A stretch of 64,000 nt of DNA from JAICMB01 sp963802915. GTDB lineage: Bacteria; Acidobacteriota; Terriglobia; Bryobacterales; Bryobacteraceae. Position 1 is the stretch's first letter, and each line of letters opens with the position of its first letter. The notes beneath the pieces were generated by a model. It was not told the DNA's origin. It saw nothing but the letters and a program-made list of their open reading frames with translations, and made no database searches. Both the position numbers and the translations under genes were made by a program. This document shows, one piece after another, positions 19,088 through 27,881 of the stretch. The stretch spans positions 1 to 64,000 of the forward strand of contig CAWDKQ010000013.1 in assembly GCA_963802915.1 (NCBI GenBank), read 5' to 3'.

Positions 19088-19370
19088 AACCGTGGGAGTT
19101 TCGGCTGCAGTGTTGGCGGGCGTGCTGCTGGGGGCAGTGTTCTTCGGCGGATTATGGTGGACCGTCCGGCGGGCATTACCTTCCAGGCAGGCTCCGGTTT
19201 GGTTTTTCGGCAGTCTTCTCATAAGAACGGCCATCGTGCTGGGGGGATTCTATTTGGTTTCGCATGGCGACTGGCGCCGTATGGTGGGCTGCGTGGCCGG
19301 ATTTCTGCTGGCTCGCACGGTTGTGTTCAGGCTTACCAGCCCCGGCCGGGCGATCGAAGGTGCATCGTGA
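19080..19370 (+). CDS. atpR: N-type ATPase AtpR membrane protein
   Basis: The protein has 96 residues with three hydrophobic segments and conserved Arg residues (WWTVRRALPSR, LIRTAIVLGGFY, FLLARTVVFRL). AtpR is specific to N-ATPases; its Arg residues have been proposed to interact with the c-ring glutamates. The start overlaps atpQ by eight bases, and the stop overlaps the GTG start of atpB. Confidence 0.85.
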   Translation: MSETVGVSAAVLAGVLLGAVFFGGLWWTVRRALPSRQAPVWFFGSLLIRTAIVLGGFYLVSHGDWRRMVGCVAGFLLARTVVFRLTSPGRAIEGAS

Positions 19371-20074
19371 ATCTCAGTTCAGACCAGCAGATCTTCTGGC
19401 AACATGGCTTTGTCAAACTCAACGGAACCATCGTGACCACGTGGGCCATGATGATCGCGATGTCAATCGCCTCGAAGCTGGGCACGCGCCGGCTCGCTAC
19501 CGAGGGCGCCATCTCACGCTGGCAGGGCTTGCTTGAAATCGTAGTCACGGCGATTGAAAAACAGATCCAGGATAACGGCCTGAAACAACCTAAGAAGTAC
19601 GTCGCTTTTCTTGGCACGCTTTTCCTCTTTGTTGCGACTTCAAGTCTCTGTACGGTGATCCCCGGTTTTCAGCCTCCGACGGGTTCACTCTCCACCACGG
19701 CGGCGCTGGCTTTGTGCGTATTCGTTGCGGTACCGCTGTTCGGCATAAAGGAGCAGGGACTGGGCGGCTATCTGATGACTTACACGCGGCCGACGATCGT
19801 CATGCTGCCGTTCAACATCATCAGCGAACTCTCGCGCACGCTGGCTCTGGCGGTTCGTCTGTTCGGCAACATGATGAGCGGCGTGATGATCGTGGGCATT
19901 CTGCTCACTATCACGCCGTTTCTGTTTCCCATTATGATGACGTCGCTTGGTCTTCTGACGGGTATGGTGCAGGCCTACATCTTCAGCATTCTGGCGGCGG
20001 TTTATATCGCGGCGGCGACGCTGGTGCGCAAGCCGAAACCGGCTCCGGCTGAAGTTAAATCGGACAGCAAGTAA
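19367..20074 (+). CDS. atpB: N-type ATPase Fo subunit a
   Basis: The protein has 235 residues and five to six membrane helices. The essential Arg helix reads SRTLALAVRLFGNMMSG and the last helix MVQAYIFSILAAVYIAAA, both typical of subunit a. The GTG at 19367 overlaps the atpR stop (GTGA) and gives the expected short N-terminus NLSSDQQIFWQHG; the longer upstream frame is only an overlap with atpR. Confidence 0.93.
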   Translation: MNLSSDQQIFWQHGFVKLNGTIVTTWAMMIAMSIASKLGTRRLATEGAISRWQGLLEIVVTAIEKQIQDNGLKQPKKYVAFLGTLFLFVATSSLCTVIPGFQPPTGSLSTTAALALCVFVAVPLFGIKEQGLGGYLMTYTRPTIVMLPFNIISELSRTLALAVRLFGNMMSGVMIVGILLTITPFLFPIMMTSLGLLTGMVQAYIFSILAAVYIAAATLVRKPKPAPAEVKSDSK

Positions 20075-20089
20075 AGAAAGGTAGATCGA

Positions 20090-20371
20090 ATGGACAGCAG
20101 CACACTTATCGCAGTATTCTCAATCGCCACCTCCGGCCTCACTATAGGCATCGGGTCGATGTGTCCGGCGCTGGGCGAGGGCCGCGCCGTGGCCACGGCT
20201 CTCACATCGCTGGCGCAACAACCGGACGCCTCGTCTACCATCACGCGGACGCTGTTCGTCGGCCTGGCGATGATCGAATCGCTGGCCATTTATTGCTTCG
20301 TGGTCTCCATGATTCTGATTTTCGCCAACCCGTTCTGGACCAGCGCCCTCGCACACGCCGGGGGAAAGTGA
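20090..20371 (+). CDS. atpE: N-type ATPase Fo subunit c
   Basis: The protein has 93 residues and two membrane helices with the polar loop AQQPDAS. Helix 2 has the ion-binding carboxylate in MIESLAIYCF (Glu, Ser and Tyr kept). In helix 1, CPALGEGRAVATAL has Glu at the position, 13 residues before the loop, where Na+-binding c-subunits such as Ilyobacter carry Gln32. A second carboxylate is a feature of N-type c-rings. Ion choice (H+ or Na+) cannot be settled by eye. A GAAAGGTAGATCG site precedes the ATG. Confidence 0.93.
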   Translation: MDSSTLIAVFSIATSGLTIGIGSMCPALGEGRAVATALTSLAQQPDASSTITRTLFVGLAMIESLAIYCFVVSMILIFANPFWTSALAHAGGK

Positions 20372-20375
20372 AACA

Positions 20376-21146
20376 ATGCTTATCGATTGGTTCACGGTCG
20401 GCGCCCAGGCTCTGAATTTTCTGGTCCTGGTGTGGCTTCTAAAACATTTTCTCTACAAGCCGATTCTCAATGCCATCGATGCGCGCGAGAAGGGTATCGC
20501 GAGTAAACTTGCGGACGCCGATACAAAGCAGAAAGAGGCGCAAAAGGAACACCTCGACTTCGAGGGCAGGAACAAGGCGTTCGACGAACAGCGCGGCGCT
20601 CTGCTGAAGAAGGCGACGGATGATGCGAAGAGCGAGCGCGATCGGCTCATGAAAGACGCCCATAAGGAAGCTGATGGTTGGCGCACCGCCCAGGCGGAGA
20701 CATTAAAGAACGATCAGGCCAGGCTGGGCCAGGAAATCACGCGAATGGCCGCCGGAGAAGTCTTTGCCATCGCGCGTAAGACGCTTGCCGACCTGGCCAC
20801 GGCGAGTCTGGAAGAACGGGTGGGCGCGGTGTTCACGCGCCGCCTGGGCGAAATGGACGGCAAGGCAAAGGAGACGCTGGGTGCGGCCCTCAGGAGTTCG
20901 AAGGATCAGCCCGTGGTGCAGAGCGCCTTCGACATGCCCGCGGGCCAGAGGGCAACGATACAGAATGCGCTCAACGAAACCTTCTCGGCCGACATTCGCG
21001 TGCGGTTTGAAGCCGTTCCGGATGGGATCTGCGGGATCGAACTCACGGCCAACGGCCAGAAGATTGGCTGGAGCATCGCGGAGTATCTGACGTCGCTCGA
21101 CCAGAAAGTCGGCGCGTTGCTGGACGCTCAACAGGGAGCCAAATGA
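20376..21146 (+). CDS. atpF: N-type ATPase Fo subunit b with delta-like extension
   Basis: The protein has 256 residues, far longer than a normal b subunit (about 160). The N-terminal helix ALNFLVLVWLLKHFLYKPIL is followed by a long charged coiled coil (residues 35-130). A C-terminal globular part (DIRVRFEAVPDGICGIELTA) resembles delta or the end of fused b-delta subunits. The operon has no separate atpH, so this protein should form both stalk and cap. It starts five bases after atpE and overlaps the next gene by ATGA. Confidence 0.9.
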   Translation: MLIDWFTVGAQALNFLVLVWLLKHFLYKPILNAIDAREKGIASKLADADTKQKEAQKEHLDFEGRNKAFDEQRGALLKKATDDAKSERDRLMKDAHKEADGWRTAQAETLKNDQARLGQEITRMAAGEVFAIARKTLADLATASLEERVGAVFTRRLGEMDGKAKETLGAALRSSKDQPVVQSAFDMPAGQRATIQNALNETFSADIRVRFEAVPDGICGIELTANGQKIGWSIAEYLTSLDQKVGALLDAQQGAK

Positions 21147-23551
21147 GTATTCTTCAAGATGCCATGGACCGCACTTTTGGCGATGTCCGTCAAGCTCTTG
21201 AAGACTTTAAACCGCAATTTACTCCGCACGAAATCGGCATCGTCAAGAATGTCGCCATCGGTATCGCCACGGTATCCGGCCTACCTGGCGTTGGATATGA
21301 AGAACTGGTGCGGTTTCCGGGCGATGTGCTGGGCATCGCGTTCAACGTAGATGCGGATGAAATCGGCGTTATCCTGCTGGGCGAGTTTCAGGATTTGCAC
21401 GCCGGCGGCGAAGTAGAGCGGACCGGGCGGGTAATGGATGTGGCGGTGGGAGACGGTCTGCTGGGGCGCGTGATCGATCCGCTCGGTAAACCGCTCGATG
21501 GCAAAGGGCCGGTTGCCGCGGAGAAGCGCCTGCCGGTGGAGCGTCCGGCTCCGGCGATCATGGATCGCGCGCCTGTCAACGTTCCTTTGCAGACCGGTCT
21601 CAAGGCGATCGATGCGCTTGTGCCTGTCGCGCGGGGACAGCGTGAACTGATCGTCGGAGACCGGCAGACCGGCAAAACGGCCATCGCAATCGACACGATT
21701 CTGAATCAGCGCGGGCAGGATGTCGTGTGCGTATATTGCGCGATCGGGCAGCGCGCGTCGGCCGTCGCGAAGGTTGTGGCCAACCTCCAGGAAAAGGGCG
21801 CGATGGAATACACGGTGGTCGTCGTGGCGGAAGGCAATCTTGCGCCTGGCCTTGTGTACATCACTCCTTATGCGGCGACGAGCATTGCGGAATATTTCAT
21901 GGAGAAGGGCCGCGATGTACTGATCGTTTACGACGATCTCACCCACCACGCCCGCGCCTACCGCGAGCTTTCGTTGCTGTTGCGCCGTCCGCCGGGACGT
22001 GAGGCGTTCCCTGGCGACATCTTCTATATTCATTCGCGGATGCTGGAAAGGGCGACGCATTTGAACAAGGAGCGCGGGGGTGGTTCGCTGACGGCGCTGC
22101 CGATTATCGAAACCACCGCTCAGGATATCTCGGCGTACATCCCCACGAATCTGATTTCTATCACGGACGGCCAGATTTACCTTTCGCCGACATTATTCGA
22201 ATTGGGAGTGTTGCCTGCGATCGACGTCGGGAAGTCCGTTTCGCGAGTGGGCGGAGCGGCGCAGCGGCCCGCTTATCGAGCCGTAGCGGGCCATCTTAAG
22301 CTGGCCTATTCGCAATTCGAGGAACTGGAATCGTTCGCTAAATTCGGCACGCGGCTGGATGACGCCACGCGCAAAACCATCGCTCACGGGCAGCGCATCC
22401 GGGTGTGTTTGAAGCAGGCGGAATCGCATCCCTGGTCGATGGTGGAACAGATTTGTGTGCTGCTCGCCTTGACGGAAGGGTTGTTCGATCCGGTGCCGCT
22501 CGAAAAAATGAAGGATGCCGAGGGAGCGCTGCAGAAGGCCGCCGCGCAGATCCCGGCCGACGTTGCGGAACGATTCTCATCGGCTGACAAATTGAGCGAC
22601 GCGGATCGGAAGGCGGTACTCGACATCGCGGCGCGGAGCCTCGCTCCGTTCTTGCCGGAAGGCCGCGGCCAAGTGAGCGGGACTATGCAGAGTTTGCGCC
22701 GCCGGATCGATGGGGCGGCCGATCTGGAAGGTGTTGTGCGCGCCATGAAGGCGCTGGCGGCTTCCAGTATTGGGCAGTATGAAAAGGCCGTCGCGTCATT
22801 GGACGATTACTATCGCACGGTCGAACTTGGTTTGTCGGTGTGTCTTCGTGAGGTTGGGCCCGCGAAAGACGTCAAAGGCGGCGGCCCGGTCGGCGCAGTC
22901 GTCTTTGGTTCAGACCAGGGACTGGTGGGCCGTTTTAACGAGGTGGTTGTGGACCTCGCCACGAACACTCTGAAAAAGTTCCCCGGCAAGACCAAGAAAC
23001 TCTGGGCGGTGGGCGAGCGCGTGCACTCGCTGCTGGCGGAAGCGGGGCCAGTGCCTGCGGACCTGTTGAGCGTTCCAACGTCCGTGCATGCCATCACGCA
23101 GTTGGTGGGCAGGATCCTGGTCGAGATCGAGTCGGCGCGCGAGAAGGGCGACGTGGTGGATGTCTACGTATTTCATAACCGCCCGAAATCCGGATCGGCC
23201 TATGAGCCTGCCTGCAGGCAGTTGCTGCCGCTGGACAGCGCTTGGCAAAAGAGCATGGCGAAGATGCCCTGGCCGGGGAAGAGCCGGCCGGAAGCGATCG
23301 GCGGGGCTGCGGCGGCGCTGGGAGGCTTCATCCGCGGATACCTGTTCATGCTGCTTTTTCAGGCGTGCGCGGAATCGTTGAATAGCGAAAATGCCAGCCG
23401 TCTGGCCGCAATGCAGCGCGCCGAAAAAAATATTAAGAACATCCTCGAAGATCTGAACCGTAAGTTTCATCGTGTCCGGCAGGCATCAATCGACGAAGAG
23501 CTGTTCGATGTGGTCTCCGGATTCGAGGCGCTCACGGACAAACGGCTATGA
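21143..23551 (+). CDS. atpA: N-type ATPase alpha-gamma fusion (AtpA-AtpG)
   Basis: The protein has 802 residues in one uninterrupted frame. Residues 1-514 are a complete alpha subunit (Walker A GDRQTGKTAI, ISITDGQIYLSPTLF, AIDVGKSVSRVGG, ending APFLPEGRGQVSGT). Residues 515-802 are a complete gamma subunit: MQSLRRRIDGAADLEGVVRA, VFGSDQGLVGRFN, then the conserved C-terminal helix NASRLAAMQRAEKNIKNIL. The gamma ATG (22685) is in frame with no stop or linker between. A TGA one base out of frame lies at 22674-22676, and GAGCGGGA precedes the gamma ATG. Removing one A at 22671-22672 would restore separate genes, so a base error or internal initiation is possible. It ends with an ATGA overlap into PPK2. 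Confidence 0.88.
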   Translation: MSILQDAMDRTFGDVRQALEDFKPQFTPHEIGIVKNVAIGIATVSGLPGVGYEELVRFPGDVLGIAFNVDADEIGVILLGEFQDLHAGGEVERTGRVMDVAVGDGLLGRVIDPLGKPLDGKGPVAAEKRLPVERPAPAIMDRAPVNVPLQTGLKAIDALVPVARGQRELIVGDRQTGKTAIAIDTILNQRGQDVVCVYCAIGQRASAVAKVVANLQEKGAMEYTVVVVAEGNLAPGLVYITPYAATSIAEYFMEKGRDVLIVYDDLTHHARAYRELSLLLRRPPGREAFPGDIFYIHSRMLERATHLNKERGGGSLTALPIIETTAQDISAYIPTNLISITDGQIYLSPTLFELGVLPAIDVGKSVSRVGGAAQRPAYRAVAGHLKLAYSQFEELESFAKFGTRLDDATRKTIAHGQRIRVCLKQAESHPWSMVEQICVLLALTEGLFDPVPLEKMKDAEGALQKAAAQIPADVAERFSSADKLSDADRKAVLDIAARSLAPFLPEGRGQVSGTMQSLRRRIDGAADLEGVVRAMKALAASSIGQYEKAVASLDDYYRTVELGLSVCLREVGPAKDVKGGGPVGAVVFGSDQGLVGRFNEVVVDLATNTLKKFPGKTKKLWAVGERVHSLLAEAGPVPADLLSVPTSVHAITQLVGRILVEIESAREKGDVVDVYVFHNRPKSGSAYEPACRQLLPLDSAWQKSMAKMPWPGKSRPEAIGGAAAALGGFIRGYLFMLLFQACAESLNSENASRLAAMQRAEKNIKNILEDLNRKFHRVRQASIDEELFDVVSGFEALTDKRL

Positions 23552-24417
23552 AAATAAACTCAAACGATTACCGCGTCCTGCCGGAAAAGAAAGTCAAACT
23601 CGACGAGTGGCCGACGCTCGGAAAGCCAGTTTGCAAGTCGAAGAAAAAGTATCACGAGCTTCTGGCTGACCACGTCGAGCAATTGAGCGCGCTGCAGCGC
23701 CTTCACTACGCTTCAAACCGCTATGCTCTGCTGATCGTTTTTCAGGGGATGGACGGGGCCGGAAAGGACGGCGCCATCCGGCACGTCATGTCCGGAATCA
23801 ATCCGCAGGGCTGCCAGGTTTTCAGCTTTAAACAGCCCAGCGCTAACGAATTGGAACACGATTTTCTGTGGCGAACCACGTGGGATCTTCCTGAGCGCGG
23901 GCGGATCGGTATATTCAACCGCTCTTATTACGAAGAAGTGCTGGTGGTTCGGGTGCATCCGGAGATCCTTCGCAACGAAGGCCTGCCGGAAGAATTGCTC
24001 GATGAAAAGACCATCTGGGAGGAGCGCTACCGCTCCATCGTGGACTTGGAGGAACACCTTCACCGCAACGGAACGCGAACCGTCAAAGTGTTCCTGCATC
24101 TCTCGAAGGAAGAGCAGCGCAACCGCTTCCTGGCGCGCATCGACGACCCCGACAAGAACTGGAAGTTCAGCGCGGCGGACATTCACGAACGGAAATTCTG
24201 GAACCACTACATGGAGGCTTACGAGGAGTGTCTGCACGCGACCAGCACTCACCATGCGCCGTGGTACGTAGTTCCCGCCGACGATAAAGACGACGCCCGC
24301 CTGATTGTTTCGCAAATTGTCCTTGATTCGCTTCGTGAACTCAAGATGGCATATCCCAAAACCACTCCGAAACGGGAGCATGAACTAAAAGCAATTCGCA
24401 AGCTGCTGGAGAAGTGA
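23548..24417 (+). CDS. ppk2: Polyphosphate kinase 2
   Basis: The protein has 289 residues. Walker A is FQGMDGAGKDGAIRH, the lid/catalytic region has WDLPERGRIGIFNRSYYEEV, and the Asp/Lys-rich DDPDKNWKFSAADIHERKFW is typical of PPK2. These cytoplasmic enzymes use polyphosphate to phosphorylate ADP/GDP or AMP; the subclass is not clear, though one domain and this length fit class I or III. Its ATG overlaps the stop of the alpha-gamma gene. Its place after an accessory ATPase and phosphoketolase suggests ATP supply under energy stress. Confidence 0.93.
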   Translation: MKINSNDYRVLPEKKVKLDEWPTLGKPVCKSKKKYHELLADHVEQLSALQRLHYASNRYALLIVFQGMDGAGKDGAIRHVMSGINPQGCQVFSFKQPSANELEHDFLWRTTWDLPERGRIGIFNRSYYEEVLVVRVHPEILRNEGLPEELLDEKTIWEERYRSIVDLEEHLHRNGTRTVKVFLHLSKEEQRNRFLARIDDPDKNWKFSAADIHERKFWNHYMEAYEECLHATSTHHAPWYVVPADDKDDARLIVSQIVLDSLRELKMAYPKTTPKREHELKAIRKLLEK

Positions 24418-24433
24418 GAAAGAGATAGATAAA

Positions 24434-27229
24434 ATGATCGACAATAACGTTCAGGCGCCGAAAGCGACGCCAACAGTGGCGATACCAGTCCTTGAACTGC
24501 GGCCTGCAGTTCAGCAACGTAAAGACGTCGAACCTCCTGCGTGGCTGGGAAAGACTCTGAAATGGCTTTTCCCCATTGCAGCTCTCCTCTTTATTGCCCT
24601 GATCGCTATTCCTGGCTTTCTGCAAAAGTGGCTCTGGATGCGGCAGCTCGATTATGGCGGCATCTTCTGGACACTGGTTTCGGTCAAGGTCGGATTGACC
24701 TGCTCTGCATTTGCTTTTGCGTTTCTGTTCCTGTGGTTCAATCTGAGGCTTGCTTCGAAGGGCGGCACGATCCCGGCCGCCTTGAATACGCCTTCGGCGG
24801 ATGGCTCAGCCGGCAATGCTGCTCAAATCAGATTACAAGCCGCCGTTCGCCATGTCGTGGCACGAGGAACAGTGCTGCTGGTGGGGGTGGCCGCCGCTAT
24901 ATTCGCAAGCGGCATCTATACGCAGTGGGACACCTGGCTGCGCTTCCGCTATGGTGGCGCCTTCGGACTTGCCGACCCTTTCTTCGGCGTGGATCTTGGC
25001 TTCTACATGTTTCGCCTGCCCTGGTATGAGCTGCTACAGAGCAGTCTCGTGGTTTTGACATTGCTGGCCATTGTTGCCGTAGCGTCCCAATATGCCTACT
25101 CAGGACTTCTGCGCTTCACGGGCCGCCGAGCCATCAAGGTCGCGACGCACGCGGTGCAGCATCTGTCGATACTCTTTTTCATTCTGGCGGGTGCGTTTGC
25201 CTGGGGTTATTACCTGGATCGGTTCGAGCTGCTTTATTCCACCACAGGCGTTGTGTACGGCGTGGGATATACCGTAGGTCACGTGACGCTGGCCGCGCTG
25301 TGGGTAATGATAGGCGTGTCAGTGGCGGCGTGTATCCTTCTGGCATTCAATTTCTTCCGGCCGCGGTGGAAAGCCGTGGCCATAGGAGCGGCGGTCTACG
25401 CGGCTTTTTACATCATCGGCGTCGTGCTGATTCCCGCTATCTTTCAGAAGTTCGTGGTCCAACCAAACGAGCTGGGCCTCGAAACTCCCTATCTGAAAAA
25501 CTATATCGACTTCACGCGAAAAGCTTACAAGCTGGATGGCATACAGGAGACGGCTTATCCTGCGATGACGGACCTGACACCCGCCCTTCTGGCAAGGAAT
25601 CAGGACACCATCCAGAACATCCGGCTCTGGGATAAACGGCCTCTGCTGCAAACCTACCAGCAGACCCAGGCAATTCGGCTTTATTACAAGTTCTACAGCG
25701 TGGATGTGGATCGCTACCATCTTGCCGATGGCTATCACCAGGTCATGCTTTCGACTCGTGAGCTTTCTCCTGAGTTACCTGCCGAGGCGCAAACTTGGGT
25801 GAACCAAAATCTGGAATTTACGCATGGATTCGGCCTCGTGATGAATTTCGTCTCCAAGAGCATCGGCGGAGGATTCCCGGAGTATCTGGTTCAGAACGTT
25901 CCGCCGCAGTCCTCATTCGGACTGAACGTGACGCAACCCGCCATTTACTATGGCGAGGGCATGCCGGGTTCGCGAATCGTGGCGACAGGCGTTAAGGAAT
26001 TCGACTACCCGCAAGGCAATCAGAACGTTTACACGAGTTATAGCGGAAAGGGTGGGATCCCGCTTGACAGTCTGAGCAAGCGGCTCCTGTTCGCGTGGAC
26101 GCAGGCGGACATCAATATATTGTTCACATCCTATCTGACACCCACAAGCCGCATTCAGATCTGGCGCGACGTGCAGGAACGCGTCTCGAAGGTCGCTCCT
26201 TTCTTGAAACTCGATTCCGATCCTTACGCGGTATTGAGTGAAGGAAAACTGTATTGGATACAGGATGCGTATACCGTTTCGGACCGCTTTCCGTATTCGA
26301 ATCCTCGAACGGCCGACTCTGGCAGCGGCCTGAATTACATCCGTAACTCGGTTAAGGTAATTGTCGATATGTACGACGGCACGGTCTCCTTCTACATGAT
26401 GGATCCGCAAGACCCCGTACTCGACGTTTATCGTCACGCGTTTCCCGGCGTCTTCAAGGACCTCGATCGACTCCCGGCCGACCTCAAATTGCACCTGCGC
26501 TATCCTCAGGATCTCTTCGCAATCCAGGCTGCGCAATATCAGCTCTTCCACATGACCGATCCTCAGGTTTTCTACAACCGCGAGGATCTATGGGTTCCAC
26601 CGCGGGAGAAGTACGACGGGAAAATGAGCGCCATGGAGCCTTACTACATTCTGATGAAGCTTCCCGGAAGCGATCAGTTGGAGTACCTGCTGATGAGTCC
26701 GTTCACGCCGCAAAACAGGGATAATATGATCTCCTGGTTAGCTGCGAGGTCCGATTTCCCCGATTACGGCAAAATGCTCTTCTACCAATTGCCGAAAGAT
26801 AAGTTGACTTACGGGCCGAACCAGGTTGGAGCGATGATCGACCAGAGCACGACGATTTCAGAGCAACTGACGCTCTGGGATCAGAAAGGATCGGGAGTCA
26901 TCCGCGGAAAGCTGGTCGTAATTCCAATTGAAAACTCGTTCTTATATGTGGTGCCGCTGTATCTCCGGGCGGAAGGCACGAATTTTCCTCAACTCAAGCG
27001 AGTGATTGTGGCGACAGGCGACAAGGTCGTGATGCGCCCTACCCTTGACGAGGCTCTGTCCGCCCTGTTCAGTTCGCCGGAAACGCCGCAGGCCGGCGCG
27101 CCCCAGGTGACCGGAGTGTCGCAACTCGATTCGGAGATCGATCGGGAGCGCATTCAACTAGCGGCAGCACAGAAGGCGATCGACGCGCTCAAACTCCTGC
27201 TGAACGCCGCTCCTGCAGCAAAGCGTTGA
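24434..27229 (+). CDS. UPF0182 family large membrane protein
   Basis: The protein has 931 residues. The N-terminal third has seven or so membrane helices (WLFPIAALLFIALIAIPGFL first). A large extracytoplasmic domain follows, with the family features GLGFYMFRLPWY-like (GVDLGFYMFRLPWYE), SRIVATGVKEFDYPQG and GKLVVIPIENSFLYVVPLYL. UPF0182/COG1615 proteins are widespread, but their function is not established. It starts 16 bases after ppk2 and is the last gene of the packed run; a longer gap follows. Confidence 0.88.
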   Translation: MIDNNVQAPKATPTVAIPVLELRPAVQQRKDVEPPAWLGKTLKWLFPIAALLFIALIAIPGFLQKWLWMRQLDYGGIFWTLVSVKVGLTCSAFAFAFLFLWFNLRLASKGGTIPAALNTPSADGSAGNAAQIRLQAAVRHVVARGTVLLVGVAAAIFASGIYTQWDTWLRFRYGGAFGLADPFFGVDLGFYMFRLPWYELLQSSLVVLTLLAIVAVASQYAYSGLLRFTGRRAIKVATHAVQHLSILFFILAGAFAWGYYLDRFELLYSTTGVVYGVGYTVGHVTLAALWVMIGVSVAACILLAFNFFRPRWKAVAIGAAVYAAFYIIGVVLIPAIFQKFVVQPNELGLETPYLKNYIDFTRKAYKLDGIQETAYPAMTDLTPALLARNQDTIQNIRLWDKRPLLQTYQQTQAIRLYYKFYSVDVDRYHLADGYHQVMLSTRELSPELPAEAQTWVNQNLEFTHGFGLVMNFVSKSIGGGFPEYLVQNVPPQSSFGLNVTQPAIYYGEGMPGSRIVATGVKEFDYPQGNQNVYTSYSGKGGIPLDSLSKRLLFAWTQADINILFTSYLTPTSRIQIWRDVQERVSKVAPFLKLDSDPYAVLSEGKLYWIQDAYTVSDRFPYSNPRTADSGSGLNYIRNSVKVIVDMYDGTVSFYMMDPQDPVLDVYRHAFPGVFKDLDRLPADLKLHLRYPQDLFAIQAAQYQLFHMTDPQVFYNREDLWVPPREKYDGKMSAMEPYYILMKLPGSDQLEYLLMSPFTPQNRDNMISWLAARSDFPDYGKMLFYQLPKDKLTYGPNQVGAMIDQSTTISEQLTLWDQKGSGVIRGKLVVIPIENSFLYVVPLYLRAEGTNFPQLKRVIVATGDKVVMRPTLDEALSALFSSPETPQAGAPQVTGVSQLDSEIDRERIQLAAAQKAIDALKLLLNAAPAAKR

Positions 27230-27317
27230 GTGACTCTTTTTGACGTTCGATTGACGTTGTTGTCCCTACACTGGGGACCAGAAGGATAGAAGACTGAAGT
27301 TCATAAGGATACCAAAT

Positions 27318-27854
27318 ATGTCAAATCTTGATTCAGTAGTAGCGGTATTTCACACACACCCGGAGGCCGAGCAGGCCGTCAAAGAACTGCAGCGAGCGGG
27401 GGTCGACATGCATACCTTGTCGATCGCCGCGAAGGACGTCCACACGGACGAACAAGTAGTCGGATATTACAACGCCGGCGACCGGATGAAGCGGTGGGGC
27501 AAGATCGGCGCCTTTTGGGGAGGCTTTTGGGGCCTGTTGTTCGGTTCCGCTTTCTTCGCAATTCCAGGTATCGGGCCTATTCTCGTGGCAGGGCCGCTGG
27601 TAGCGTGGATCATTGGGGCGCTGGAGGGCGCGGTGGTGGTCGGCGGTGTCGGCGCAATTGGTGCCGGCCTCGCAAGTATCGGTATTCCAAAGGACAGCGT
27701 TATCAAGTATGAGACCGAGTTGAAGAGCGATAAGTTTGTCTTGATCGTCCACGGGACGGCGGCGGACGTCGTTAAAGCGAAAGAGGTCCTCGCTGCTTTG
27801 CAACCAGTTCATCTTGACCTGCATTCGCAAGAACAACTCGTAGCGGTAATTTAA
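27318..27854 (+). CDS. YflT/17M-like stress protein with glycine zipper
   Basis: The protein has 178 residues. An N-terminal alpha/beta domain (VVAVFHTHPEAEQAVKELQR) is the general-stress 17M/YflT fold. A glycine-rich membrane hairpin follows (GAFWGGFWGLLFGSAFFAI, then ALEGAVVVGGVGAIGAGLAS). The C-terminus is another short domain (KSDKFVLIVHGTAADVVKAK). It resembles the protein at 3903 in layout. The H+-ATPase relic starts 27 bases downstream on the same strand. Confidence 0.8.
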   Translation: MSNLDSVVAVFHTHPEAEQAVKELQRAGVDMHTLSIAAKDVHTDEQVVGYYNAGDRMKRWGKIGAFWGGFWGLLFGSAFFAIPGIGPILVAGPLVAWIIGALEGAVVVGGVGAIGAGLASIGIPKDSVIKYETELKSDKFVLIVHGTAADVVKAKEVLAALQPVHLDLHSQEQLVAVI

Positions 27855-27881
27855 CCTCGTCAACTACAAAGGAGGCTGGCC

